Source: Lachnospiraceae bacterium (GTDB lineage Bacteria; Bacillota; Clostridia; Lachnospirales; Lachnospiraceae). From it: a stretch of 64,000 nt of DNA. Position 1 is the first letter of the stretch; every line of letters starts with the position of its first letter. Position numbers and translations under genes: made by a program. The stretch lies in assembly GCA_024690605.1 (NCBI GenBank), contig JAILOV010000062.1, positions 62,001-126,000 on the forward strand. The letters run 5' to 3'. The notes under the pieces are model-generated. The model had not been told where the DNA came from. It worked only from the letters and a program-made list of their open reading frames with translations, and made no database searches. Shown one piece after another: positions 23,577 to 33,333 of this stretch.

Positions 23577-25566
23577 TCAGATGTTTGCGGTCAGTAAGGG
23601 CGCCGTGACCGGTGCGGATTTTATCGGTCGGGAAGAGGAACTCGGTTTTCTCGATGCGGCCGCGGACGCAGGCCTCGTAAAGCACATTTCGCTCCACGGT
23701 CTGCCGCATGTCGGGAAAAGCTCGCTGGTGATGGAGTGGGTGCACCGGCGGGAAGCTGACGGGATGCGCACGGCTTCCGGCCGGCCGCTTCTTGTCCTCT
23801 CGGAGACGACCAACCGGTATGCCGGATTTGCTCCGCTTTTTAGGCGCCTTGCCCGCAGTCTTTCCAGAGAGATCAGGAACGCCATGCGGGACGACCGTCT
23901 GCCTGCGCAGGAAGAGACGCTGACGGCACTGTCGGACAGACTGAAGGAGATCTCCCGGGATCCCCGCCGGGAGGGGGTCCGGACGGACGCATCCGAAGCT
24001 TCCGGAGACGGCGATCTGACGGAGGTGATCTCCTCTGCGCTTCATGCGATCGGCGGAAACGGCGTCCGCACGGTGCTCATCCTGGATGAATTCGAAGCTG
24101 TCGCGGAAAACTGGACGGAGGAGGAGTTCCTTGCCTTCGCGGCGCTTCTCCTGGACAGACGGACGGAGCTGTTCTGCATTGCGGTTTCCCGCCCGCATAT
24201 TTCCTATATCACGTCAGCCTTTGAGAGGCAGATCGCACCCTTTGTGCCGCATCTTCTCCCGTCCTTTCCGGACCGGGATGTGCTCTGTCTTCTGAAACGG
24301 CTCGCAGAGGCCGGCGGAGAAGAAGCGGATCTGACCGGCCCGCAGCATGCCGCCGGTCGAAACCGGATGCTGTACTACTGCGGCAGGAACCCGTATCTGC
24401 TGACCTGCATGGCCGGTGCGATGCTGGAGGAGAACTGTTTTTCTCCCGATGAGATCTTCGCCCGTCGGAGGGCGACCTATCGGCAGCATTTTCACGATGT
24501 CGTGCGTTTTATGCTCCGGGAGGAGAAGGGGGCGCAGAAGAGTTTTTCCCATGTGATCAAGTGCTATTTCGGCACCTCCGAGGACTATGCCGACATCCTG
24601 AAGGGCTATCTTCCGCTCGGTTATATCGAGCGGGAAGACAGGGAAGGGATGTTCGCAGAGGTCTTTGACCGTTTCTCCTTTACCGATGAGGAGACCGGGG
24701 AGGCCTGGTACTATGTCACGGTGAGTCCTGCGTTCATCGACTATCTCTACACGGACACGCTGGATGAGATCCGCGATGTACGGGATCTCCTGACGGGTTT
24801 CATCCATTCCCTCAGGGACATCACCAGGCGGGAACTGGAAGAGGTGTATCCCGCGCCGGCGGACTGGAACGAGGAACTGCTCCTCCGGTTCCGCGGACAT
24901 ACGAAAAACGATCCGTCGAGGGCGGAATACCGTGCGGAGAGCAACACGCTCTATGCGGTCTGGCTGCCGGTCAAAAGAAGTTATATCTGGTGCACGATGG
25001 CGGCGCTCCGCTCGGGGCAGATCCTCGGTCATTCCAATTCCCCGGACGAGCCCTGGATCAAAGACCGGCGGGAATGGATCGAGAGGAACGAGCAGCAGAT
25101 GATCGATATGGCGAGCACTTCGCTGTTCTTTGCGGCGCAGAAGTTCAATGAGAAAAAGAGGCGCCGGGATGCGCTGGATGTGATGCCGGTGCTGGATGCC
25201 ATCAGTCTCACGGATCACGCGGCGATCCTGAAACGGTATGCCAATCGCTTCGTAAAATACTTCGGTGTGCTGGGCGATCTGCGGAACGATCCGGAGGCGT
25301 TCGATCTTTTGAACGGGCATCTGCAGTATGTGCAGGACAGGATCCGCAATCCGATCAGTCATTATGCCCGCAGCAGTTTTTCTCCCGAGGAAAAGCTGAA
25401 GAACAGGAGCCTGTGTATCTATCTGCTGGGGAGCATCTACAGCTGTTTTGCCGATGGCAGGGTAGCGGAGAAAAAGGCGTTCCGGCCGGAGACGGCGGAA
25501 ACCGTCAGGGCGGCACACGAAGCGAGAGAGCGGTACAGGGAGAGCGGTGTTCCGGGCACTCCCTGA
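23569..25566 (+). CDS. STAND-like NTPase with a C-terminal HEPN-like segment
   Basis: A 665-aa protein. It starts with FIGREEEL, then Walker A GLPHVGKSS (44-52, K50) and Walker B TVLILDEFE (D173, E174), and continues with AAA/STAND-type helices. The C-terminal 120 residues are helical and contain R593-N-P-I-S-H598, the RNxxxH (Rx4H) pattern of HEPN ribonuclease domains, in a helix like that of STAND-associated HEPN domains. If active, it would be an NTPase-gated RNase, as in many defence systems. The ATG at 23569 overlaps the previous stop (8 bp); an in-frame TTG 6 bases upstream is less likely. Confidence 0.75.
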   Translation: MNDQMFAVSKGAVTGADFIGREEELGFLDAAADAGLVKHISLHGLPHVGKSSLVMEWVHRREADGMRTASGRPLLVLSETTNRYAGFAPLFRRLARSLSREIRNAMRDDRLPAQEETLTALSDRLKEISRDPRREGVRTDASEASGDGDLTEVISSALHAIGGNGVRTVLILDEFEAVAENWTEEEFLAFAALLLDRRTELFCIAVSRPHISYITSAFERQIAPFVPHLLPSFPDRDVLCLLKRLAEAGGEEADLTGPQHAAGRNRMLYYCGRNPYLLTCMAGAMLEENCFSPDEIFARRRATYRQHFHDVVRFMLREEKGAQKSFSHVIKCYFGTSEDYADILKGYLPLGYIEREDREGMFAEVFDRFSFTDEETGEAWYYVTVSPAFIDYLYTDTLDEIRDVRDLLTGFIHSLRDITRRELEEVYPAPADWNEELLLRFRGHTKNDPSRAEYRAESNTLYAVWLPVKRSYIWCTMAALRSGQILGHSNSPDEPWIKDRREWIERNEQQMIDMASTSLFFAAQKFNEKKRRRDALDVMPVLDAISLTDHAAILKRYANRFVKYFGVLGDLRNDPEAFDLLNGHLQYVQDRIRNPISHYARSSFSPEEKLKNRSLCIYLLGSIYSCFADGRVAEKKAFRPETAETVRAAHEARERYRESGVPGTP

Positions 25567-25574
25567 GGAGTTGC

Positions 25575-25603
25575 TTGCCGTGACCGCTGTTTGTTGATAT
25601 AAT
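25575..25603 (+). promoter_or_regulatory. leuCD promoter
   Basis: TTGCCG (25575-25580), 17-base spacer, consensus TATAAT (25598-25603), 46 bases before the leuC start. The 83-bp gap is too short for a T-box leader, so leucine control through one is unlikely here. Confidence 0.75.
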
Positions 25604-25649
25604 TTTGAAGATTGCGTGAGTTGCGAGACTTTTCAAGGAGGTGTTCCCT

Positions 25650-26918
25650 ATGAGCGGCATGACGATGAGCCAGAAGATCCTGGCGAAGCACGCGGGACTG
25701 GAAAAGGTGCAGGCCGGCGACCTGATCGAGGCCGGGCTGGATCTGGTCCTGGGCAATGACATCACGAGCCCCGTTGCCATAAAAGAGATGGAAAAATTCA
25801 GAAAGGATGGGGTCTTCGATAAAGCGAAGATCGCGCTGGTGCCGGATCATTTTGTCCCGAACAAGGACATCAAATCGGCGGAGCACTGCAAGATCGTGCG
25901 TGAATTCGCAAAGAAGCATGACATCGACAATTATTTTGAGGTCGGCGAGATGGGGATCGAACATGCGCTTCTCCCGGAAAAGGGACTGACGCTTCCCGGC
26001 GACGTGATCATCGGCGCCGACTCGCACACCTGCACCTATGGCGCACTCGGTGCTTTTTCTACCGGCGTCGGTTCCACCGATATGGCGGCCGGCATGGCGA
26101 CCGGGAAGACCTGGTTCAAGGTGCCCGGCGCGATCCGCGTTGTGATCACCGGCGCGTTTCAGCCCTGGGTGTCCGGCAAGGATGTGATCCTGCATCTGAT
26201 CGGACAGATCGGCGTTGACGGTGCCCTGTACAAATCGCTGGAGTTTACCGGTGACGGTATTGCGAGCCTCACGATGGACGACCGGTTCACGATCGCCAAC
26301 ATGGCGATCGAAGCGGGAGCCAAGAACGGGATCTTCCCCGTGGATGACCGGGCGATCGCATATCTTAAGGAGCATGCGCCGGGAAAGACCTGGGAGGTTT
26401 TCACGGCTGATGACGATGCCGTTTATGAGCAGACGATCACGATCGATCTGGGGAGTCTGAAATCCACGGTCGCCTTCCCGCATCTGCCGGAAAACGCGAA
26501 AACGGTGGATGAGGCCGGCGAGATCCGGATCGATCAGGCTGTGATCGGTTCCTGCACCAACGGACGGCTGGACGATCTGCGCGTGGCGGCACAGGTGCTG
26601 AAGGGCCGTCATGTGGCGAAGGGGATCCGCTGCATCGTGATCCCGGCCACGCAGAAGATCTATCTGCAGGCAATGGAAGAGGGACTCTTAAAGATCTTTG
26701 TCGAAGCGGGCGCCGTTGTGAGCACCCCTACCTGCGGACCGTGCCTGGGCGGCTATATGGGGATCCTCGCCTCCGGCGAGAAGTGTGTCTCGACGACCAA
26801 CCGCAATTTTGTCGGCCGCATGGGTGCGATCGATTCCGAGATCTATCTCGCGTCCCCGGCGGTTGCCGCGGCAAGTGCCGTCGCAGGCAGGATCGTGACA
26901 CCTGCAGCGCTTGACTAA
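25650..26918 (+). CDS. leuC: 3-isopropylmalate dehydratase large subunit
   Basis: LeuC carries the iron-sulfur cluster of isopropylmalate isomerase, step two of leucine biosynthesis from 2-isopropylmalate. The 422-aa protein belongs to the short LeuC/HacA type. Cluster ligands C302 (GSCTNGR), C362 and C365 (CGPCLGG) are present, along with [20 protein letters not shown]. The ATG at 25650 follows AAGGAGGTG by 6 bases. The small subunit follows 19 bases downstream. Close relatives work on other hydroxy acids, so specificity rests on the leucine label of the pair. Confidence 0.92.
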   Translation: MSGMTMSQKILAKHAGLEKVQAGDLIEAGLDLVLGNDITSPVAIKEMEKFRKDGVFDKAKIALVPDHFVPNKDIKSAEHCKIVREFAKKHDIDNYFEVGEMGIEHALLPEKGLTLPGDVIIGADSHTCTYGALGAFSTGVGSTDMAAGMATGKTWFKVPGAIRVVITGAFQPWVSGKDVILHLIGQIGVDGALYKSLEFTGDGIASLTMDDRFTIANMAIEAGAKNGIFPVDDRAIAYLKEHAPGKTWEVFTADDDAVYEQTITIDLGSLKSTVAFPHLPENAKTVDEAGEIRIDQAVIGSCTNGRLDDLRVAAQVLKGRHVAKGIRCIVIPATQKIYLQAMEEGLLKIFVEAGAVVSTPTCGPCLGGYMGILASGEKCVSTTNRNFVGRMGAIDSEIYLASPAVAAASAVAGRIVTPAALD

Positions 26919-26937
26919 AGAAATAAAGGAGAATGAT

Positions 26938-27432
26938 ATGGAACAGGCATACGGCAGAGTACATCAATACGGAGACAACGTCGATACCGATGTCATCATC
27001 CCGGCACGGTATCTGAACACATCCGATCCCGGCGAGCTGGCGGCGCACTGCATGGAGGACATTGACAGTGATTTCGTGAAAAAGGTGCAGCCGGGGGATA
27101 TCATCGTGGCACACAGGAATTTCGGCTGCGGTTCCTCGAGAGAACACGCGCCGATCGCGATCAAGGCATCCGGCGTCTCCTGCGTGATCGCGGAGACCTT
27201 TGCCCGGATCTTTTACCGCAACAGCATCAATATCGGCCTTGCGATCATCGAGTGCCCGGAGGCAGCGCGGGAGATCGTCGCCGGGGATATGGTCCGCGTG
27301 GATTTTGACAGCGGTGTGATCACCGATGAGACGACCGGGAAGACCTATCAGGGACAGGCGTTCCCGCCGTTCATGCAAAAACTCATCGATCAGGGCGGCC
27401 TGATCAGCTATATCAACGCGGAGAATGCCTGA
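26938..27432 (+). CDS. leuD: 3-isopropylmalate dehydratase small subunit
   Basis: LeuD supplies the swivelling domain that closes the active site on LeuC. The 164-aa protein shows the family motifs [15 protein letters not shown] near the N-terminus, [11 protein letters not shown] and a C-terminal beta segment. The ATG at 26938 has AAAGGAG six bases upstream. Its last 8 bases overlap the next gene (glycosyltransferase), so the two are cotranscribed though functionally unrelated. Confidence 0.92.
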   Translation: MEQAYGRVHQYGDNVDTDVIIPARYLNTSDPGELAAHCMEDIDSDFVKKVQPGDIIVAHRNFGCGSSREHAPIAIKASGVSCVIAETFARIFYRNSINIGLAIIECPEAAREIVAGDMVRVDFDSGVITDETTGKTYQGQAFPPFMQKLIDQGGLISYINAENA

Positions 27433-28453
27433 ACTCATGGAGACCGCGGTGGAAAAGCAGATGCGCGGCGGCCGGCTCTTCGTGGTCGTGCCCTGCTATA
27501 ATGAGGAGGAGGTCCTGCCGGAAACGGCAAAGAGGCTCAAAGAGGAGCTGTCCAAACTGGCCGCCGCCGGGACGATCGATGATAACAGCAGGATCCTGTT
27601 TGTCGATGACGGTTCGGCGGACCGGACATGGGAACTGATCGCCGGTCTGCATGCGCAGGATCCGGTCTTTCAGGGGATCCGGCTCGCGAGGAACAGCGGG
27701 CATCAGAACGCACTGATCGCCGGTCTCTTTACGGCAGGCAGTCTCTGCGACATGACGATCTCCATGGATGCCGATCTGCAGGATGATGTTCACGTGATCG
27801 GGCAGATGGTGGAGCGTTATCACGCGGGAGCGGATATCGTCTACGGCGTGCGGAGCGCCCGCAGGAGTGACACCTGGTTCAAGCGGGTGACCGCCGAGGG
27901 CTTTTACCGGCTGATGAACCGCATGGGAGCCAACACGGTCTACAATCACGCGGACTGCCGCCTGATGAGCGCCCGGGCCCTTGCGGGGCTGCGCCAGTTC
28001 GGAGAGGTCAATCTGTTCCTGCGCGGCATGGTGCCGCTTGTCGGTTTCTCCTCCGATACGGTGACCTATGAGCGGGCGGAGCGCTTCGCCGGCGAGAGCA
28101 AGTATCCGATTTCCAAGATGCTGCAGTTTGCGGCGCAGGGCATCACGTCGCTTTCCGTGCGGCCGATCCGCATGATCACCGGACTCGGTTTCTTTATTTT
28201 CTTCGTGAGCATCGTCGTGTTCATCTACTCCCTGGTGCGGTATTTTACCGGACACACGATCACCGGCTGGACGACGACCGTGTTGTCTGTCTGGGCGATC
28301 GGGGGACTGATGATGATCTCACTCGGCGTGATCGGCGAGTACATCGGCAAGATCTATCTGGAGAGCAAGGGGCGTCCGCGCTACATCATTGCAGACTATC
28401 AGGGGGATGCGACGGACACGCCGGATCTCATCGACAGAAAGGGAGTTATATAA
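27425..28453 (+). CDS. Family 2 glycosyltransferase, membrane-anchored (DPM1/GtrB-like)
   Basis: A 342-aa inverting glycosyltransferase. The GT-A domain has [22 protein letters not shown] and DADLQDD for UDP/GDP-sugar and metal binding, and two C-terminal transmembrane helices (about residues 241-264 and 278-305). This is the form of polyprenyl-phosphate glycosyltransferases that feed sugars to membrane-lipid carriers. The ATG overlaps the leuD stop; another ATG 12 bases later is an alternative and neither has a well-spaced ribosome site. Donor and acceptor sugars are not predictable. Confidence 0.85.
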   Translation: MPELMETAVEKQMRGGRLFVVVPCYNEEEVLPETAKRLKEELSKLAAAGTIDDNSRILFVDDGSADRTWELIAGLHAQDPVFQGIRLARNSGHQNALIAGLFTAGSLCDMTISMDADLQDDVHVIGQMVERYHAGADIVYGVRSARRSDTWFKRVTAEGFYRLMNRMGANTVYNHADCRLMSARALAGLRQFGEVNLFLRGMVPLVGFSSDTVTYERAERFAGESKYPISKMLQFAAQGITSLSVRPIRMITGLGFFIFFVSIVVFIYSLVRYFTGHTITGWTTTVLSVWAIGGLMMISLGVIGEYIGKIYLESKGRPRYIIADYQGDATDTPDLIDRKGVI

Positions 28454-29389
28454 ATGGCAGGGAAACACGAAGTGCGGGAAGAGGAAGAATATATCGTTGT
28501 GGACGGACACCGGATCCGCAGAACGAAGCCCGCGGAAGCGGAGGAGGCGGAAACTGGAGCACCGGCAGAGGAGCATACGCACACGGGTGCACCGGGTCCG
28601 GAGCCGGGTAATGCCAACTCGAGGATCCGTCTGGTCGTGGGTGTGGTCTCCGGAAAGGGCGGCGTCGGCAAGAGCTTTGTGACGGCGCTCACGGCGGCGA
28701 TGTTGCGGAGAAAGGGACACAAGGTGGCCATTCTTGACGCGGATATCACGGGACCTTCGATCCCGAAGATGTTCGGGATCAACCGCGGCGGCGGGGCGGA
28801 TGCGGCCAGCGAGACGGAGATCCTGCCCGGCGAGACGCAGACGGGGATCCGTCTGATGTCCCTGAATCTTCTGATGCCCAATGAAACGGATCCGGTGATC
28901 TGGCGGGGGCCGGTGATCGCCGGTGTGGTGAAGCAGTTCTGGAACGATGTCCGCTGGGGGGATATCGATGTCATGCTTGTTGATATGCCGCCGGGAACGG
29001 GCGATGTGCCGCTCACGGTCTTCCAGTCCCTGCCCGTGGACGGGATCGTAGTGGTCACCACACCGCAGGAGCTGGTGTCGATGATCGTGGAAAAGGCGAT
29101 CAACATGGCGGACATGATGTCGATCCCGGTGATCGGACTGGTCGAGAACATGAGTTATATCCGCTGCCCGCACTGCAACGAGCTGATCTGGCCTTTCGGA
29201 GAAAGGGAGCATGATGCCGGCGCGATCCGCCGCGGTATTGATGTGGCGGGACGCCTGCCGATGGATCCGGCGTTCGCCGCCTGTGCGGATGCGGGAGAGA
29301 TGGAAAAGGCGGAGACGGAGGATCTTGATCCGCTGATCGCGAAGATCGAAGGACTGCTCGCGCAGAAGAAATCGGAGGCGGCAGATTGA
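28454..29389 (+). CDS. Mrp/ApbC family iron-sulfur carrier ATPase
   Basis: A 311-aa P-loop ATPase of the Mrp/Nbp35 group that carries or inserts [4Fe-4S] clusters. The deviant Walker A GKGGVGKS (67-74) and D-x-D-I-x-G-P switch region (DADITGPSIPKMFG) are typical, and the bridging cluster Cys pair is C238 and C241 (CPHC). The first 55 residues form a charged, Glu/Ala-rich extension unusual for the family. The ATG directly follows the stop of the glycosyltransferase gene. It may serve the iron-sulfur enzyme LeuC nearby (inference). Confidence 0.88.
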   Translation: MAGKHEVREEEEYIVVDGHRIRRTKPAEAEEAETGAPAEEHTHTGAPGPEPGNANSRIRLVVGVVSGKGGVGKSFVTALTAAMLRRKGHKVAILDADITGPSIPKMFGINRGGGADAASETEILPGETQTGIRLMSLNLLMPNETDPVIWRGPVIAGVVKQFWNDVRWGDIDVMLVDMPPGTGDVPLTVFQSLPVDGIVVVTTPQELVSMIVEKAINMADMMSIPVIGLVENMSYIRCPHCNELIWPFGEREHDAGAIRRGIDVAGRLPMDPAFAACADAGEMEKAETEDLDPLIAKIEGLLAQKKSEAAD

Positions 29390-30831
29390 AGTGGCGGCCG
29401 GATAAAAATCAGATCCGCTGGGGTGTGACGCTCTTTGTCGTGTCCGTGAGCGTCCTGTTCGTATACTATCTGCTGTTCCACGGTTCCAAACTCACGGCAG
29501 GTGTGGGCGGACTGCTTCACGCGATGATGCCCGTGCTCTACGGCATCGTGATCGCCTATGTGCTCTCGCCGGTCCTTCATTTTACGGAGAAGCGGTTTTT
29601 CGCGCCGCATTACAAAAAGAAGGGGATCGATCTGCATGATCCGGCGAACGGGAAGGCGCAGCGCCATGTCCGCAGATGGTCCATCCTGATCACGATCGTG
29701 TTCTTCCTGCTGATCGTCGGCATTCTGCTCATGGTCATCATTCCACAGCTGATCAAGAGCGTGCAGAGCATCGTGAAGAGCTTTCCGACCTATGTCGGCA
29801 ACATCACGCGGATGAGCAACACGTATCTCGCGGATCATCCGGATGTCGCTGCGACGCTGAACAGCTATCTGGGACAGGCCTCCGCCTGGATCACCGATTT
29901 CACGAACAACACGGTCATCCCGCAGGCAACGCTCATCCTGAGGCGTCTCTCCAGGAGTGTGATCGGGTTTATGGCCGGGGTCTTCAATTTCATCATCGGC
30001 ATCATCGTGGCGGTCTATCTCCTGAACGGCAAGGAAACCTTCAAGTCTCAGGGAAAGAAATTCGTTTATTCGGTCTTTAAGGAGAAGACGGCCAATGAAC
30101 TGATCTCCGGCGCCCGTTATGCCCATTACACCTTCTCGGGCTTTATCGTCGGGAAACTCGTAGACTCGCTGATCGTCGGTATCGTCTGTTACATCGGCGC
30201 GCGGATCCTGAAAACGTCGTATCCGATGCTGATGGCGGTGATCGTCGGCGTGACGAACATCATCCCGTTTTTCGGTCCGTACATCGGTGAGATCCTGACT
30301 TTCCTGCTGCTGTTCCTGATCCATCCGATATCGGCACTTGTCTTTTTCGCGTTCCTGTTCGTCCTGCAGCAGTTTGACGGCAACATCCTGGGCCCCAAGA
30401 TCCTCGGCAATTCCACGGGACTGTCGAGCTTCTGGGTGATCTTTTCCGTCCTGTTCTTCGGCAACCTCTTCGGCGTCGTGGGCTGGATCCTCGGCGTTCC
30501 GCTCTTTGCGGTCTTCTATGCTTTTATCGGAAGACTGGAGGACAGAGCGCTCGAAAAGCGCGGCCTGCCGACGGAGACGGAGCTTTACGGCGAAGCGGCC
30601 TATGTGGAGAAGGGCAGGGTGGTGCCGAAAAAGGACGCCGACTGGGATCTCTATCATGTGCGGCATCCGCAGTCGATCTGGAAACGGATCTTCCGTGTCC
30701 GCAAGGAGGTCGGCAGCAGACTGAGCGGTGTGGTGCACTCCGCATCCGCCGGAGACAGGAGGGAAGCGGACGGATCGGATGTCACGGACGACAGAGGAAT
30801 CGGTAACGGGGATCAAAGCGGCGATTCTTGA
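29386..30831 (+). CDS. AI-2E family transporter
   Basis: A 481-aa membrane protein of the AI-2E/UPF0118 family: five N-terminal helices in two groups, a helical soluble part, then the conserved C-terminal helices with PFFGPYIGE and the FDGNILGPKILGNSTGLSSFWV motif. Substrates differ among members (quorum signals, Na+/H+), so no specific cargo is assigned. It starts at TTG overlapping the previous stop (TTGA), with GGAGG upstream. The C-terminus is a long cytosolic tail, and its stop lies inside the next gene's promoter. Confidence 0.85.
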   Translation: MKWRPDKNQIRWGVTLFVVSVSVLFVYYLLFHGSKLTAGVGGLLHAMMPVLYGIVIAYVLSPVLHFTEKRFFAPHYKKKGIDLHDPANGKAQRHVRRWSILITIVFFLLIVGILLMVIIPQLIKSVQSIVKSFPTYVGNITRMSNTYLADHPDVAATLNSYLGQASAWITDFTNNTVIPQATLILRRLSRSVIGFMAGVFNFIIGIIVAVYLLNGKETFKSQGKKFVYSVFKEKTANELISGARYAHYTFSGFIVGKLVDSLIVGIVCYIGARILKTSYPMLMAVIVGVTNIIPFFGPYIGEILTFLLLFLIHPISALVFFAFLFVLQQFDGNILGPKILGNSTGLSSFWVIFSVLFFGNLFGVVGWILGVPLFAVFYAFIGRLEDRALEKRGLPTETELYGEAAYVEKGRVVPKKDADWDLYHVRHPQSIWKRIFRVRKEVGSRLSGVVHSASAGDRREADGSDVTDDRGIGNGDQSGDS

Positions 30832-30855
30832 CATTGCCGGTGACGGATTTATAAT
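30828..30855 (+). promoter_or_regulatory. ilvE promoter
   Basis: Perfect TTGACA (30828-30833), 16-base spacer, perfect TATAAT (30850-30855), 66 bases ahead of the ATG. The -35 box overlaps the stop codon of the transporter gene. Confidence 0.85.
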
Positions 30856-30920
30856 AGGATGATGCGAAGAAACGGAGCGATCCGTTGGCATCTTTGTTTC
30901 GATGATAAGGAGGGAACACA

Positions 30921-31955
30921 ATGGCAAAAAAGGATCTGGACTGGGGAAATCTGGGGTTTACCTACATCAGGACGGACAAGCGCTATGTCTCGAATTTCCG
31001 GGACGGAAAATGGGATGATGGTGTCATCACGGACGATGCGACGATCGTCATGAGCGAGGATGCCGGTGTTCTCCACTATGCGCAGGAGTGCTTCGAAGGC
31101 CTGAAGGCCTACACAACGGCGGACGGCCGTATCGTCACCTTCCGGCCGGATCAGAACGCGAAGCGCATGGTCTCGACGGCAAAACGGCTGGAGATGCCGC
31201 CTTTCCCCGAAGAGCGGTTCATTGAGGCGGTCGAGCAGACGGTCCGGGCAAATGCCGACTGGGTGCCGCCGCACGGCTCGGGTGCCACGCTCTATGTGCG
31301 TCCCGTGATGTTCGCGACCGGCGACGTGATCGGTGTGAAGCCTGCGGATGAGTATCAGTTCCGCATCTTTGTGACGCCGGTGGGTCCCTATTTCAAGGGC
31401 GGCGCCAAGCCGATCGTCATCAAGGTGAGTGATTTTGACCGCGCGGCACCGCACGGCACCGGCAACATCAAGGCCGGTCTGAACTACGCGATGAGTCTGC
31501 ATGCGATCGTGACGGCGCATGAGGAAGGTTTTGCCGAGAATCTCTATCTGGACGCTGCGACACGCACCTATGTCGAGGAAACGGGCGGCGCCAATCTGTT
31601 GTTCGTCGATAAGGACGGAAAGCTCATTGTGCCGAAGTCCCATTCCGATTCGATCCTGCCTTCGATCACCAGACGTTCGATCGTGGATGTTGCGCGGGAT
31701 TATCTGCACCTGACCGTCGAGGAACGCTATGTGCGCATGGATGAGGTGGAGAACTTCGTGGAGATGGGTCTGTGCGGAACGGCCGCGGTCATCTCGCCGG
31801 TCGGCAGGATCAATGATCACGGTAAGGAGATCTCCTTTGCGAGCGGCATGGAGAAGATGGGACCGGTCACACAGAAACTCTATGACGCGCTGACCGGCAT
31901 GCAGATGGGAGATATCGAGGCACCGGAGGGCTGGATCCACGAGATCACCCTTTAA
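30921..31955 (+). CDS. ilvE: Branched-chain amino acid aminotransferase
   Basis: A PLP enzyme (fold IV) that interconverts branched-chain amino acids and their 2-keto acids with glutamate. The 344-aa protein is of the longer (class II) BCAT type. K184 in GNIKAGLNYA is the Schiff-base lysine, and it has the ECFEGLKAY and GTAAVISPVG segments. AGGAGG precedes the ATG. It has its own strong promoter and lies near leuCD, consistent with branched-chain amino acid metabolism. It also ends with the ribosome site of an overlapping gene. Confidence 0.93.
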   Translation: MAKKDLDWGNLGFTYIRTDKRYVSNFRDGKWDDGVITDDATIVMSEDAGVLHYAQECFEGLKAYTTADGRIVTFRPDQNAKRMVSTAKRLEMPPFPEERFIEAVEQTVRANADWVPPHGSGATLYVRPVMFATGDVIGVKPADEYQFRIFVTPVGPYFKGGAKPIVIKVSDFDRAAPHGTGNIKAGLNYAMSLHAIVTAHEEGFAENLYLDAATRTYVEETGGANLLFVDKDGKLIVPKSHSDSILPSITRRSIVDVARDYLHLTVEERYVRMDEVENFVEMGLCGTAAVISPVGRINDHGKEISFASGMEKMGPVTQKLYDALTGMQMGDIEAPEGWIHEITL

Positions 31956-32001
31956 AAAGATCTTCTTTTGCGTCACGGCGGCGATCCTGCTGATCGCTGC
32001 C
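31925..32001 (+). other. Likely N-terminal extension of the SGNH hydrolase, starting at an ACG codon
   Basis: In the frame of the hydrolase at 32002, the codons back to 31939 encode a basic then hydrophobic segment (KKIFFCVTAAILLIAAVAF) that looks like a signal anchor. No ATG, GTG or TTG lies in this stretch. ACG at 31939-31941 sits exactly 8 bases after GGAGGG (31925-31930). ACG may be a mutated or near-cognate ATG, or a base-call error. Confidence 0.55.
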
Positions 32002-33198
32002 GTGGCTTTTTTATACCTTCGGACCGGTGCGGATCCCGGGGTAACGGACATTTCGACTGTCCCGCAGACGGAAGTGCCGGCCGATGCGTCTGCCGGCGGG
32101 CAGCAGACCGCGGAGACGACAGGATCTGCGGGAGACGCGGAAACGGTCATGCCGCGGGAAGAAACCGGGGAAGATCCGGCATCTCTGCCAACTGACGCGC
32201 TCACACAGGCCGGCTGGCAGAAGCGCATCAACGAAGCGGTCCCGGCGATCGATTGCTGGGGAGACAGCATTACCGAGGGTTATCTCGGCGACGGGGAAAG
32301 CTTCCCGCAGACGCTGGCGGCGCTGATCGATGAGGAACTCATCGAGCCGATCAGGAAAACCAGCGGTTTTTCCGGTCTCAAGGCACCGATCGTGCGCAAT
32401 ATGGGCGTTTCCACGGAGACCGTTCCGGAGATCGCCGGCCGCCGCGGCGCGATCCCGTTTGTGATGAGTGAGGATATCGTGATCCCGGCGGACACGGCCG
32501 CCGTCGAGTGTCCCTTTGTTTCGTCCGACCGCGGACAGACCACCAAGCCTCTTAGGAAGGGAGACGGGAAATACGGCGGAAACGGCATCAATCCGGTCCG
32601 GATCGCCGGTGTGGAGGGGGAATTGATCCGCTATTATGATGTGGAGGCGGATTTCTCCCGCTACCGGTTCGCAAGGAGCGTGCCGGGAAAAGAAATGCCG
32701 GTCCCGGCGGGGGAAGCGGTGATCACGGATGCCGCGGGAAAATACGCCGATGATCTCTGCGTGGTCCTTATGGGGGCGAACGGCGGCTATGAGGACACGG
32801 CCAATCTGGTCGGTCAGTTCGCCGCCATGGCGGGGATGCAGCGGGAGGAGCGTTTCCTCCTGATCGGTATGGGGCACCGTCCGGAGAACAACGGCCTGCT
32901 CTCCGCGGAGGAAAAACAGGCACTTGCCGGTGCCTTCGGAGACAGATTCCTAAGTCTCCAGGACTGGATGGCTGCCTATGGCATCGACTGCGCCAACCAT
33001 GAATTCGCGGCGGGGATCGTGCCGACCGCGGAGGATGAGAGACGGGTCCGGGCGGGCGTCACGCCGTCCAGTCTCTTAAACGAAGATGACCTGCATTACA
33101 CGCCGACCGGTTATCGGGTCATCGGCTATATGGTCTTTGCGGAAATGGACAGCCGGGGCTATTTTGACGGACTCAAGGCTCTTGCGGGCGGCTCGTGA
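32002..33198 (+). CDS. SGNH/GDSL-type hydrolase
   Basis: A 398-aa (419 aa if started at ACG 31939) esterase/lipase-fold protein. Block I is CWGDSITEGY with catalytic Ser in GDS, and the C-terminal block is DDLHYTPTGY with the D-x-x-H pair. A Ser/Thr/Glu-rich linker (about 20-70) separates the active domain from the hydrophobic N-terminus, so it should be anchored outside the membrane. GTG at 32002 is the first conventional start, but the anchor would then be lost. It may act as an acyl- or acetyl-esterase on envelope polymers. It follows ilvE and is probably cotranscribed with it. Confidence 0.8.
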   Translation: MAFLYLRTGADPGVTDISTVPQTEVPADASAGGQQTAETTGSAGDAETVMPREETGEDPASLPTDALTQAGWQKRINEAVPAIDCWGDSITEGYLGDGESFPQTLAALIDEELIEPIRKTSGFSGLKAPIVRNMGVSTETVPEIAGRRGAIPFVMSEDIVIPADTAAVECPFVSSDRGQTTKPLRKGDGKYGGNGINPVRIAGVEGELIRYYDVEADFSRYRFARSVPGKEMPVPAGEAVITDAAGKYADDLCVVLMGANGGYEDTANLVGQFAAMAGMQREERFLLIGMGHRPENNGLLSAEEKQALAGAFGDRFLSLQDWMAAYGIDCANHEFAAGIVPTAEDERRVRAGVTPSSLLNEDDLHYTPTGYRVIGYMVFAEMDSRGYFDGLKALAGGS

Positions 33199-33333
33199 GC
33201 ATCCCGAAGAAAAGATGCGGGATGACATCACCGGCATGTTGCGGCAGATGCTCGAAAACGGTGGCGAAACGGAGCGATTCGGTGTATCATTATTAGAGTT
33301 CTGAAACCGGGCATCACACTTTTGGGAGGATTC

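Noticed and set aside
25567-25649. T-box leader for leuCD
   Set aside because: Only 83 bp between genes and about 40 bases of leader; too short for a T-box.
31894-32001. Frameshift joining ilvE to the SGNH hydrolase
   Set aside because: ilvE ends with a proper stop at its family length, so an independent ACG/ATG start explains the upstream frame better.
33200-33224. CATCCCG/CGGGATG hairpin after the SGNH hydrolase as a terminator
   Set aside because: No U-tract follows; at most a weak structure.
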